From NCBI GenBank assembly GCA_900764025.1, contig CAAFMM010000370.1:1-13144 (forward strand): a stretch of DNA of 13,144 nucleotides, in the 5' to 3' direction. The notes under the pieces were generated by a model, which was not told the DNA's origin, ran no database searches, and saw only the letters and a list, made by a program, of their open reading frames with translations. Below are positions 6,887-13,077 of the stretch, piece by piece; positions within the stretch are counted from its first letter, which is position 1; each line of letters opens with the position of its first letter. Position numbers and translations under genes: made by a program. The stretch is from an uncultured Collinsella sp. Lineage in GTDB: Bacteria > Actinomycetota > Coriobacteriia > Coriobacteriales > Coriobacteriaceae.

Positions 6887-7966
6887 TTACTCCTCCTCGG
6901 GGTACACGACTCCCCAATCGGCTCGGAGCTTGGTCATCAGCTCCATAACATCGGAAGCATAGCCCAGAAGCTCGCGCTTCGAATCATCGCCGGCAACGGC
7001 CTTCTCCAGGTCGGCCATCTCGTAGCACAGAGCGTATGCCTCGGTGCCAGTGTGGACCTCCTCACGGTGACCGTCCGCAGTCCACACGATGGTCGCATGG
7101 TCGGCGCGCGGATACTCGTTGACCTCGATATAGCACTTATCGAAACTGATGACCGAGCGCTTGGGCTGTTTGGAGTGGAGCGTAAGGCTCACGACGCCCA
7201 GCTGCTGCTCGGCGTTACGGCAGACAATGCCGCCCGCAACGTCGACACCGGTCTCACAGGTGTTGCCCAGCGAGACAACCTCAGCGGGCTGGCTCGCCAT
7301 AAACAGGCGCATGACGGAGAGCGCATACACGCCAATGTCGAGCATGGCGCCGCCGGCAAGGTTGCGATTGTAGAAGCGATTGGTCAGATCGCCGTACTCC
7401 TTGTAGCTGCCAAAGTTGAGCTGAGCGAGATTCATGCGGCCGAACTCGCCAGCATCCATGCGACGGCGCAGCTCCTGATACAGCGGCATGTGAAGCACCG
7501 TGGTGGCGTCCATAAGGACCACGTTATGCTCGTCGGCGATGGCACGGGCCTCGTCGAGCTCGGCGGAGTTGAGGGTAATGGCTTTCTCGCAGAGCACATG
7601 CTTGCCGGCGGCCAGCGCGGCACGCAGATAGGTGATATGCGTGTTGTGCGGCGTGGTGATATAGACGGCGTCGATGTCCGGATCGACGTAGAGGTCCTCA
7701 ACCGTCTCGTACACCTTCTCGACACCATACTGCTCGGCAAAAGCCTGGGCCTTGGACGGCGTACGGTTGGCGACACCCGCGAGCTTGCGACCGGCCAGAG
7801 CGAGGGACTGGGCCATTTGGTTGGCGATAACGCCGCACCCGATCACGGCCCAGCGGAGCTCGGGGGCCGTAAAGATGTCGTTAGGGAACGGCTTATCCTG
7901 GACCGAAGCGAACGCTGCTTTTGCGGCTGCCGCGGAGTCGAGTGGAGCCTGCTTGGAATCTGCCAT
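6887..7966 (-). CDS. Gfo/Idh/MocA-family NAD(P)-dependent oxidoreductase
   Basis: This predicted cytoplasmic dehydrogenase acts on a sugar, inositol or similar polyol. Of its 359 residues, 38-155 form the Rossmann domain with the nucleotide loop VIGCGVIA (G43-x-G45-x-x-A48), the VYITTPHNTH segment (101-110) and CEKAITLN (126-133), the position of the family's E-K-P motif with Ala for Pro. The C-terminal substrate domain includes GGAMLDIGVYALSVMR (205-220). The ATG at 7966 is chosen because AGGAGGT stands just upstream; an earlier in-frame ATG at 8023 has no such site. A 37-residue, Ala-rich leader precedes the Rossmann fold, longer than usual. It is the first gene of an operon with the DeoR repressor, suggesting a regulated carbohydrate pathway. 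The substrate is not predictable. Confidence 0.92.
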   Translation of the reverse strand: MADSKQAPLDSAAAAKAAFASVQDKPFPNDIFTAPELRWAVIGCGVIANQMAQSLALAGRKLAGVANRTPSKAQAFAEQYGVEKVYETVEDLYVDPDIDAVYITTPHNTHITYLRAALAAGKHVLCEKAITLNSAELDEARAIADEHNVVLMDATTVLHMPLYQELRRRMDAGEFGRMNLAQLNFGSYKEYGDLTNRFYNRNLAGGAMLDIGVYALSVMRLFMASQPAEVVSLGNTCETGVDVAGGIVCRNAEQQLGVVSLTLHSKQPKRSVISFDKCYIEVNEYPRADHATIVWTADGHREEVHTGTEAYALCYEMADLEKAVAGDDSKRELLGYASDVMELMTKLRADWGVVYPEEE

Positions 7967-8015
7967 GAATACCTCCTGCGTCGTGAAAAGTCTTTCAATT
8001 CTGACAGCTATATAT

Positions 8016-8145
8016 TCGCACAAATATGCGTGTATGTGCGTACTTCTGCGTATATAACCGCCAAACGGTCAAAATACAACCGCGGACGGCGCATATACAC
8101 GCATGGTCACGCAATCCTGCGCACGGAAATACGCACAAATGCGCA
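8016..8145. promoter_or_regulatory. Helically phased TGCGT/ACGCA box array (candidate operator)
   Basis: Pentamers of one type recur at exact 10-bp steps upstream of the oxidoreductase-deoR operon. TGCGT starts at 8027, 8037 and 8047. The complementary form NCGCA (ACGCA or GCGCA) starts at 8089, 8099, 8109 and 8119, then at 8131 and 8141 after a 2-bp slip. TCGCA at 8016-8020 flanks the left side. The two blocks face each other around a centre near 8070. CGCACAAAT occurs near both ends (8017-8025 and 8132-8140). Some DeoR-family regulators (for example AgaR) bind several short repeats, so the adjacent DeoR protein is the obvious candidate. Binding is inferred, the periodicity is seen. Confidence 0.65.
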
Positions 8146-8239
8146 CTAATCATTGCTCAGAGACGGGGAATTCTACTTAGAACTTCAAAGACAGGATGAT
8201 CCGCTTCACCACGTCACTCATGGCGCGCTGCAGCTCTAA

Positions 8240-8326
8240 GGACCGTCCCAAACTGCCGACAGAAAAGGAACGTCCCCAGGCGCCGGCATTTCAAGAGCAC
8301 TCATTTAAGTCTGTCCCCAATGAGTG
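8240..8326. repeat. REP-like intergenic element with GTCCC motifs
   Basis: The plus strand carries three GTCCC(C) motifs (near 8245, 8272 and 8313). The right end is a hairpin: CACTCATT (8298-8305) pairs perfectly with AATGAGTG (8319-8326) around a 13-nt loop whose minus strand reads GGGGACAGACTTA. The same GGGGACAG loop sits in the hairpin at 6075-6113, with different arms. I associate such sequences with dispersed repeats in Collinsella genomes; no REP-associated transposase is in this window. Confidence 0.6.
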
Positions 8327-8347
8327 AGAGTAATCAGAGACCCTTTG

Positions 8348-8380
8348 CGAGGGAGGCCGGACGTGGCCTTCCTCGTTTTT
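8348..8380 (+). terminator. Orphan intrinsic terminator
   Basis: An 11-bp stem (8348-8358 with 8365-8375; one G-T wobble) closes a 6-nt loop and is followed by five T residues. No plus-strand gene lies directly upstream, so it is either the leftover end of a lost gene or guards the insertion-sequence remnant from read-through. Confidence 0.65.
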
Positions 8381-8383
8381 ATT

Positions 8384-8587
8384 CATGGACTTTAGTCCGT
8401 GCCGCACGGCACGCGCGGCATAGAAAGCCACCCGCTCAGCGGGTGGAGGCCAATTTCCGCTACGCGACAAAAACCTTCCCCCTAGCATGAGGATTGTTCA
8501 GGTCATCATGCTAGGGGGAATGTGATTGCTGTGGCCCAGAAAGCCGACAGCCTCGCGCACACGAAATGGCTATGCAAGTACCGCATC
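8384..8587 (+). mobile_element. Truncated left end of an IS200/IS605-family element
   Basis: Nested hairpins typical of these single-strand transposing elements precede a tnpA start: CATGGAC/GTCCGTG (8384-8401, one wobble pair), GTGCCG/CGGCAC (8399-8412), CCACCCGC-TCA-GCGGGTGG (8428-8446), and a perfect 15-bp stem TTCCCCCTAGCATGA (8476-8490) with 8506-8520. The last stem buries the tnpA ribosome site AGGGGG (8513-8518), as in the known IS200 translation block. The transposase is cut after about 19 codons and no right end is visible, so the exact left tip is uncertain and the element is dead. Confidence 0.75.
8531..8587 (+). pseudogene. tnpA: IS200/IS605 TnpA, N-terminal fragment
   Basis: Reading from the GTG at 8531 gives VAQKADSLAHTKWLCKYRI. 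This matches the usual opening of IS200-type Y1 transposases, where a SLAHTKW-x-CKYHIVF run is followed by the first catalytic-domain strand. Here the match stops within KYHIVF, with Arg for His, and the DNA then continues as a different gene in another frame. The HUH motif and catalytic Tyr are absent, so it is non-functional. Confidence 0.75.
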
Positions 8588-8808
8588 GCACCGAGGTCAA
8601 GCTCGTCGCCGCCATCGCCGAGAAGCACCCCAAGGTGCGCTTTGCCGTGAGCTACACCTCGGCCTACGCCGACCTTTACGACCGCATGGATCAGGCCCTG
8701 CGCGAGCGCGTGGCCAACGCGGTGGAGATCGTCCGCTCCGACATCAGCCCCGCGCTTCTTGTCCACACCGGTCCAAACCTCGTGGGTGTAGCGGTCCAGG
8801 GACTCTAG
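8588..8808 (+). pseudogene. DegV-family fatty-acid-binding protein, C-terminal fragment
   Basis: This frame encodes about 73 residues starting near TEVKLVAAIAEKHP and ending SPALLVHTGPNLVGVAVQGL. The tail resembles the end of DegV proteins, where a conserved (I/S)-x-P-x-x-x-x-HTGP-x-x-x-G segment contacts the bound fatty acid. Intact DegV proteins have about 280 residues, so roughly the first three quarters are missing. The sequence upstream is the IS200-type tnpA start in a different frame, which points to an insertion-associated deletion. It ends with TAG at 8806-8808 and is followed by the terminator at 8842-8891, probably its original one. DegV is recognised from the tail only, so the identity is moderately sure. 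Confidence 0.6.
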
Positions 8809-8841
8809 CGGAGGCGGGGCGTTCTGCCCAAAAACAAATGC

Positions 8842-8891
8842 AAAAGACGAGCGCTTCTTGCCGCCCAATTGGCAAGAAGCGCTCGTCTTTT
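8842..8891. terminator. Strong bidirectional terminator
   Basis: A perfect 21-bp stem (8842-8862 with 8871-8891) closes an 8-nt loop, with AAAAG at one end and CTTTT at the other, giving U-tracts on both strands. It separates the plus-strand degV remnant (ends 8808) from the minus-strand ROK gene (ends 8924) and marks the end of the PTS-GH172-ROK operon. Confidence 0.93.
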
Positions 8892-8923
8892 CTTAACGCG
8901 TTGTATGGCGGAGAGAGCGCAAG

Positions 8924-9808
8924 TTACGCGAGCGCCCTTCTTGCCAGCTCGGCCGCGCCGAGGATTCCTTGGTCGCCGCCGCAGCCCGGGGCGCAGATGT
9001 AGCTCTCCATGTCCTTAAGCTCGGCGGTCTGGATGTAGCCACCCAGATATTCGAGGGTCTTCTTGCGGACGATGCCGTAGAGCTGCTCCTGGTGCATCAC
9101 GCCGCCGCCGAGGACGATGCGGTGAGGCGAGTACATGAGCACGAGGTTCGCACACATCTGCCCCAGATAATCCCCCTCGAGCATCCACACCTCATCGTTG
9201 TCCGCGAGCTCGGCCGCGGGCTTTCCCCAGCGCGCGGCGATGGCGGGGCCGGAGGCGAGGCCCTCGAGGCAGCTCGCGTGGCTCGGGCAGACGCAGCGTC
9301 CTTCCTCGGTGGGACGGGTCCTTACCAGCATGTGGCCGGCCTCGGGGTGCAGCATGCCGTGAAGGAGCCTGCCCGCGCACATGACGCCCGCGCCCACGCC
9401 GGTGCCGATGGTCACGTAGACGGCGTCCTTGAGCCCCTTGCAGCAGCCGAAGACCGCTTCGCCGAGGCAGGCAACGTTCACGCCCGTATCGTAGGCCACC
9501 GGAATCCCGAGGGCGTCGGCAAACGCGGCGCGAAGACCATAGCCTCGCCACGCGAGCTTGGGCGTTTGGAGGATGGAGCCGTAGCGCTCGTCGGCGGGGT
9601 CGACGCAGGTCGGGCCGAAGGCGCCGATGCCCAACGCGTCCACATCGCGGGCGGCGAACCACTCGATCATCTGCGGGACGGTCTCGGCGGGCGCAAGCGT
9701 CGGGGTCTCCATACGGTCGAGGACCTCGCCGTCGCCGGACACCACGGCACAGACCATCTTGGTCCCGCCGGCCTCGAGGGCGCCGAGCCTCATTTGCTTT
9801 TCGCTCAT
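8924..9808 (-). CDS. ROK-family fructokinase-like protein lacking the catalytic Asp
   Basis: It resembles the ROK fructokinases (GmuE/YdhR type), which phosphorylate fructose with ATP in the cytoplasm. Its 294 residues are full length. The ATP phosphate loop LGALEAGGTK (8-17), the second phosphate segment ITIGTGVGAG-like VTIGTGVGAG (132-141), and the zinc site with H159 and the C172-x-C-x-x-H177-x-x-C180 cluster are all present, as is GLASGPAIAARWG (183-195). However, the sugar-binding motif that reads DTDVN in fructokinases reads DTGVN here: Gly109 (codon GGC at 9484-9482) replaces the Asp that acts as general base. One base separates GGC from GAC. The ATG at 9808 follows AAGGAGG. As the last gene of the PTS-GH172 operon it should act on the released sugar, but activity is doubtful. 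Confidence 0.9.
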   Translation of the reverse strand: MSEKQMRLGALEAGGTKMVCAVVSGDGEVLDRMETPTLAPAETVPQMIEWFAARDVDALGIGAFGPTCVDPADERYGSILQTPKLAWRGYGLRAAFADALGIPVAYDTGVNVACLGEAVFGCCKGLKDAVYVTIGTGVGAGVMCAGRLLHGMLHPEAGHMLVRTRPTEEGRCVCPSHASCLEGLASGPAIAARWGKPAAELADNDEVWMLEGDYLGQMCANLVLMYSPHRIVLGGGVMHQEQLYGIVRKKTLEYLGGYIQTAELKDMESYICAPGCGGDQGILGAAELARRALA

Positions 9809-9887
9809 GCGATCCTCCTTACAAAGGGACGCCCGCAGTCATGGTCAACCGCGGACGCCCATAACGTTGGCTTGTTTCGAGGCGACC

Positions 9888-11012
9888 CTACCTGGGCACG
9901 CGGTCCTGCCTTGCGGCAAACGGGGCGAGCACGGCGTGCGGTTCGCTTTGGTACCAGTAGGCGACGGTGGAGATGTCGTCCTCGCGCTCGTAGAGCTTGA
10001 TGTCGTCGTTGCCGAGGTCCTGGAACGTCACGCGCAGGTCCTCCTTGAACGAGATCGGGTCGGGAAGGTGCCACCTGTAGAGGCCGTGCCTGGGCAGCGC
10101 GTCGTCGTTGGTCGCGAGCATCGGGTTCGGGTTCGGCTTGCCCGCGCTGAAGCGGTCGCGCGTGGCGTCGCGCGTCGAGCGGTACGGGTAGCCGGCGAAC
10201 AGTGTGTTGAAGCACTGCGCCTCGGGCAGCGCGTGGGGCGGCCTGTCGAGGAAGGCCCAGGCACCGCCAAAGTAGTCCTCGGCTCCCGTCGAGGTGACCG
10301 TGGGGAACTCCTCGTCGCCGTCGAGGAAGAACTTCATCTCGCCCTCGCCCCACCAATAGCGCTCCAGGGCGCACAGGGCCATGTAGGTGCCGACGTAGTA
10401 GCCCTTACCGCGCACGCCGTCGAGCACGGTGTAGTCGACGCCCCTGCGGGTGCTGCGCTCGCGGTTAAAACGGGCGTGGAAGTACATGGCGTCGTCCGGC
10501 ACGTCGGTGAGCGCGTAGTTGAACGTGTAGAAGATGTACTTAATGAACCCGGGGTGCTCGCTCGTAAGCGTGACTTTGGCGTGCTTCCTGAAGGGCATCT
10601 CGAAGTAGCAGTTCATGCCGCCCGTCGGGTTCACGCAGATGGGCATCGAGTTGACGATGGCGCGCTCACCGAAGCCGTTGCAGAAGAAGTCGCCGACAGG
10701 GCACTCGACCGAGGGGGTCTCCTCGTCGTCCCAGTAGAAGCGCAGCACGAGGTCGCGCATGACGAAGCTGCCGGCGGCGGTCTTGTCGGGGACGGTCATC
10801 CAGATGTGGCGGATGATGCCGGGGCCCTCGATGTCCGCGAGCGTGATGGTCTCGCCGGACTCAAGGGGCACGCAGCACGAGCCCTTGCGGCCGACGCCGA
10901 GGTGGCTGGCCGACATGGCGGCGTGGCCCTTCTCGCCCGTGATGTTCTCGGGGGTGATGGCGCGGCTTTCTTCACCGCCGTGCATCCACACGTCTTTAAG
11001 GAACTCTCTCAT
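9888..11012 (-). CDS. GH172 (DUF2961) family glycoside hydrolase
   Basis: DUF2961 proteins form glycoside hydrolase family 172, whose characterised members include a bifidobacterial alpha-D-fructofuranosidase/difructose dianhydride I synthase and alpha-D-arabinofuranosidases. The protein has 374 residues with jelly-roll-like beta-rich sequence and no signal peptide or membrane segment, so it should act in the cytoplasm. Family landmarks are ADIEGPGIIRHIWMT (59-73), CPVGDFFCNGFG (104-115), RYWWGEGEMKFFLDGD (218-233) and STGAEDYFGGAWAF (241-254). The WGEGE and AEDYF segments hold the conserved glutamates expected to be catalytic. The family usually shows GTGTEDYF at the last motif. The ATG at 11012 follows GAGGAGG. 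It lies 12 bp after the IIA gene and 79 bp before ROK. Fructose release fits the fructokinase-like partner, but the substrate is inferred. Confidence 0.88.
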   Translation of the reverse strand: MREFLKDVWMHGGEESRAITPENITGEKGHAAMSASHLGVGRKGSCCVPLESGETITLADIEGPGIIRHIWMTVPDKTAAGSFVMRDLVLRFYWDDEETPSVECPVGDFFCNGFGERAIVNSMPICVNPTGGMNCYFEMPFRKHAKVTLTSEHPGFIKYIFYTFNYALTDVPDDAMYFHARFNRERSTRRGVDYTVLDGVRGKGYYVGTYMALCALERYWWGEGEMKFFLDGDEEFPTVTSTGAEDYFGGAWAFLDRPPHALPEAQCFNTLFAGYPYRSTRDATRDRFSAGKPNPNPMLATNDDALPRHGLYRWHLPDPISFKEDLRVTFQDLGNDDIKLYEREDDISTVAYWYQSEPHAVLAPFAARQDRVPR

Positions 11013-11024
11013 CGTCGACCTCCT

Positions 11025-11423
11025 CTATTCGTCGTCTTCGCACTCGGCGGAACTGGCACCGTTCACGTAGACGATCTGCTGGCGCGCCTCGTCGACGAGG
11101 GCGTCGAAGTCGAGTTTCTCGTCGGGGCGCGCGAGCGCGACCGTCATGGCGAGCGGGAGGTTGACACCCGCGATCACGTGGATCCGGTCGGAGGCGAAGC
11201 GGGAGAAGCGCTGGTTCACGCTGCCGCCGAGCGCGTCGGTAAGGACGACGACCTCGTCAGTGCCCGAAAGCGCCGCCTCGACCGCCGCGTCGAGCCCCTC
11301 GCCGTTGTCGTTCACGTAGGCGCAAACGGCGGTGACGGCGTCGCTCTTACCCGTAAGGAACTCGAGGGTGTCCTTGAAGCCCTGGGCGAGAAGGGAATGG
11401 CTCGCCACAACTATCTTTCTCAT
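11025..11423 (-). CDS. PTS mannose/fructose/sorbose-family IIA component
   Basis: This small cytoplasmic phosphocarrier takes phosphate from HPr and passes it to IIB. Its 132 residues match a free-standing IIA-Man domain. The phosphorylated residue is His9 in the opening strand MRKIVVASHSLLAQGF, followed by EEVVVLTDALGGSVNQ-like DEVVVLTDALGGSVNQ (56-71) and VIAGVNLPLAMTVAL (83-97), all typical of the fold. The tail is acidic (ECEDDE). It follows the IID gene by 26 bp with only a modest ribosome site and precedes GH172 by 12 bp. It is encoded separately from IIB, after IIC and IID, an arrangement also known among Man-family systems. Confidence 0.93.
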   Translation of the reverse strand: MRKIVVASHSLLAQGFKDTLEFLTGKSDAVTAVCAYVNDNGEGLDAAVEAALSGTDEVVVLTDALGGSVNQRFSRFASDRIHVIAGVNLPLAMTVALARPDEKLDFDALVDEARQQIVYVNGASSAECEDDE

Positions 11424-11449
11424 TGATTCACCAATCTCTTGGGTCGAAG

Positions 11450-12280
11450 CTAGGCGAGGATGCCGGCGGCGGAGGCGACCATCGCGAGGACGATCACCAC
11501 GAGGATGAGGGCCGTCATGCTCGCGTTCTTCTTGGTAAGAAGGTAATACGCGCTTCCCGTGATGGCGGCGGGGATCATGGCAGGCAGGATCTTGTCGAGC
11601 AGCGGCTGAATCTCCATCGAGACGTCGCCGAAGCTGAAGCTAATCGGGCAGGTGACGCCGATGACCGAGGCGATGAGGCAGCCGACCACGGTGAGGCCGA
11701 GCACGGAGGCGGCGGCAGTGAGGTTGGGAAGCTTCTCGCTGAAGTCGGTGACGAGCTTCACACCCTGCTTGTAGCCGAACTCGAGGGCGTGCATGCGGAC
11801 CCAGAAGATGGCCAGGATGAGCGCGAACCAGATGCCGGCTCCCACGGGGTTGCCCTCGATGGCCATGTAGGCGGCGATGGAGCCCATGATGGTCGGGATC
11901 ATGGTCATGAGCAGGGAGTCGCCGACGCCGGCGAGCGGTCCCATGGTGCCGATCTTCAGGTCTTGGACGGCGTCCGCCGCCGCGAGGCCGTCACGCTCCT
12001 CCATGGCCACGCAGGCGCCGAGGATGATGGCGGCGAGCCAAGGCTGGGTGTTGTAGTAGCGGAAGTGGTTGTTGAGCGCTTGCTTATAGTCCTCGTCGTT
12101 CGTGTAGATCTTCCTCAGGATCGGCGAGAGGGCGTAGGCGACCGAGGCGCCCTGCTGGGTCTGGTAGTTGAAGGTGCACACGCTCATGAGCCAGCGCCAG
12201 TTCGCGTTGCGCAGGTCCTTCTTGGTGACCTTATAGCCGGAGGGCTTGCCCTCGGCGACGGTGATGTTCTCGTTTTCCAT
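11450..12280 (-). CDS. PTS mannose/fructose/sorbose-family IID component
   Basis: IID forms the membrane transport complex with IIC in Man-type PTS. The 276-residue product has the family length. A charged N-terminal half contains TKKDLRNANWRWLMSVCTFNYQ (19-40), the conserved YYNTQPWLAAIILG (75-88) and the signature IGTMGPLAGVGDSLL (110-124). Three or four hydrophobic helices follow, the last ending at the C-terminus (about 252-275). Its ATG comes 2 bp after the IIC stop, so translation is probably coupled. The substrate cannot be read from IID alone; the neighbouring GH172 suggests a fructose- or arabinose-containing saccharide. Confidence 0.95.
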   Translation of the reverse strand: MENENITVAEGKPSGYKVTKKDLRNANWRWLMSVCTFNYQTQQGASVAYALSPILRKIYTNDEDYKQALNNHFRYYNTQPWLAAIILGACVAMEERDGLAAADAVQDLKIGTMGPLAGVGDSLLMTMIPTIMGSIAAYMAIEGNPVGAGIWFALILAIFWVRMHALEFGYKQGVKLVTDFSEKLPNLTAAASVLGLTVVGCLIASVIGVTCPISFSFGDVSMEIQPLLDKILPAMIPAAITGSAYYLLTKKNASMTALILVVIVLAMVASAAGILA

Positions 12281-12282
12281 GG

Positions 12283-13068
12283 TTACTCATCCTCTCCGAT
12301 GAAGGCGTCTGCGGAAGCGTGGGCGGTGAGCTCGGCGTCCTTCTCGGCACGCTGATAGAACGCGATCGCGAGGGCAACGCCGACGATGGCGGCACCGATG
12401 ATGGGCACGTTCAGGAAGGCCGAGAGGAAGAAACCGGCGAGCAGGTACTGGAAGTACTTGGCGGTTGGCATGTAGCGGAGCAGCATGGCGATACCGATGG
12501 CCGGGAGCATCTTGCCGGCGAGGGTGAGGCCGGAGAGGAACCACTGGGGCATGACCTCGAGGAGCCAGTTGACGGCGGGCTGGCCGAGCGTCACGGAGAC
12601 AAAGACGGGCAGGGCGGCGCACAGGCCGAAGAGCGCGGGGCAGACCCACAGGATGGCGTTCATCTGATTGAACTTACCCTCGTTGCAGAACTTCTGGGAC
12701 TTCTCGACGACAAAGCCGTTGAGGATCTTGACGACGACGTCGAGCTGGATGCCGAGCATGCCGACCGGCAGGCCGATGGCGAGGCCCGTGTCGGAGCCCA
12801 GGGTCACGCCGTAGGCGGTGGCGATGATGGCCATCGTGCCGTAATCGGGAATCGACGAGCCGCCGAAGCCCGCGACGCCGAGCTGCATGAGCTGGATGGT
12901 GCCGCCGATGACGAGGCCGGTCTGCCAGTCGCCCATGACCACGCCGGTGATAAGGCCCCAGAAGACGGCATAGTTGACGAAGATCATCGGGATGCCGTAG
13001 TAGTCCACGTGCTTGATGAAGGCAAGCAGGGTCAAAAGGACGACCTGCAGGATAGTGAAGTTGACCAT
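12283..13068 (-). CDS. PTS mannose/fructose/sorbose-family IIC component
   Basis: This is the sugar-translocating integral membrane subunit. Its 261 residues are nearly all hydrophobic helices, with the family signature IGGTIQLMQLGVAGFGGSSIPDYG (54-77) and GLPVGMLGIQLDVVVKILN near 99-117. The C-terminal tail (about 240-261) is acidic and probably cytoplasmic. The ATG at 13068 follows AAGGAGG, which overlaps the end of the IIB gene; the gap to IIB is only 9 bp. IIB, IIC, IID and IIA therefore form one translationally packed block. Confidence 0.95.
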   Translation of the reverse strand: MVNFTILQVVLLTLLAFIKHVDYYGIPMIFVNYAVFWGLITGVVMGDWQTGLVIGGTIQLMQLGVAGFGGSSIPDYGTMAIIATAYGVTLGSDTGLAIGLPVGMLGIQLDVVVKILNGFVVEKSQKFCNEGKFNQMNAILWVCPALFGLCAALPVFVSVTLGQPAVNWLLEVMPQWFLSGLTLAGKMLPAIGIAMLLRYMPTAKYFQYLLAGFFLSAFLNVPIIGAAIVGVALAIAFYQRAEKDAELTAHASADAFIGEDE

Positions 13069-13077
13069 GATCCCTCC

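Larger units (their letters stand above)
8151..8530. other. Gene-free region of repeats and mobile-element remnants
   Basis: No intact gene is visible. From left to right it holds about 90 bp of unassigned sequence, a REP-like segment (8240-8326), an intrinsic terminator (8348-8380), and the left-end hairpins of an IS200/IS605-type element (8384-8520). A minus-strand frame ending at 8177 encodes a short peptide ending SDVVKRIILSLKF but shows no start signal or recognisable family, so it is not called. Confidence 0.6.

Noticed and set aside
8016..8145. CRISPR or tandem-repeat array
   Set aside because: The repeated unit is only 5 bp with 5-bp variable spacers and reverses orientation midway, which fits an operator and not a CRISPR.
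6086..8149. Open plus-strand frame of 687 codons covering the deoR and oxidoreductase genes
   Set aside because: It runs antisense across two genes with clear domains and ribosome sites; its translation is low-complexity and resembles no family.
8194..8205. Apparent third copy of the ATGATCCGTTTC repeat
   Set aside because: Only about 12 bases resemble the arm at 2730-2742 and the flanks do not match, so chance is likely.
8177..8240. Short minus-strand peptide tail ending SDVVKRIILSLKF
   Set aside because: It could be the end of a lost gene, but no start, ribosome site or family match supports it.
9809..9887. Hairpin between the GH172 and ROK genes (GGGACGCCCGC with GCGGACGCCC)
   Set aside because: Only about seven interrupted base pairs form and no T-tract follows, so it is not called as a terminator or attenuator.
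9627..11426. Open plus-strand frame of 599 codons opposite the GH172 and IIA genes
   Set aside because: It is a high-GC shadow of well-identified genes, rich in Val/Ala/Gly/His and without motifs.
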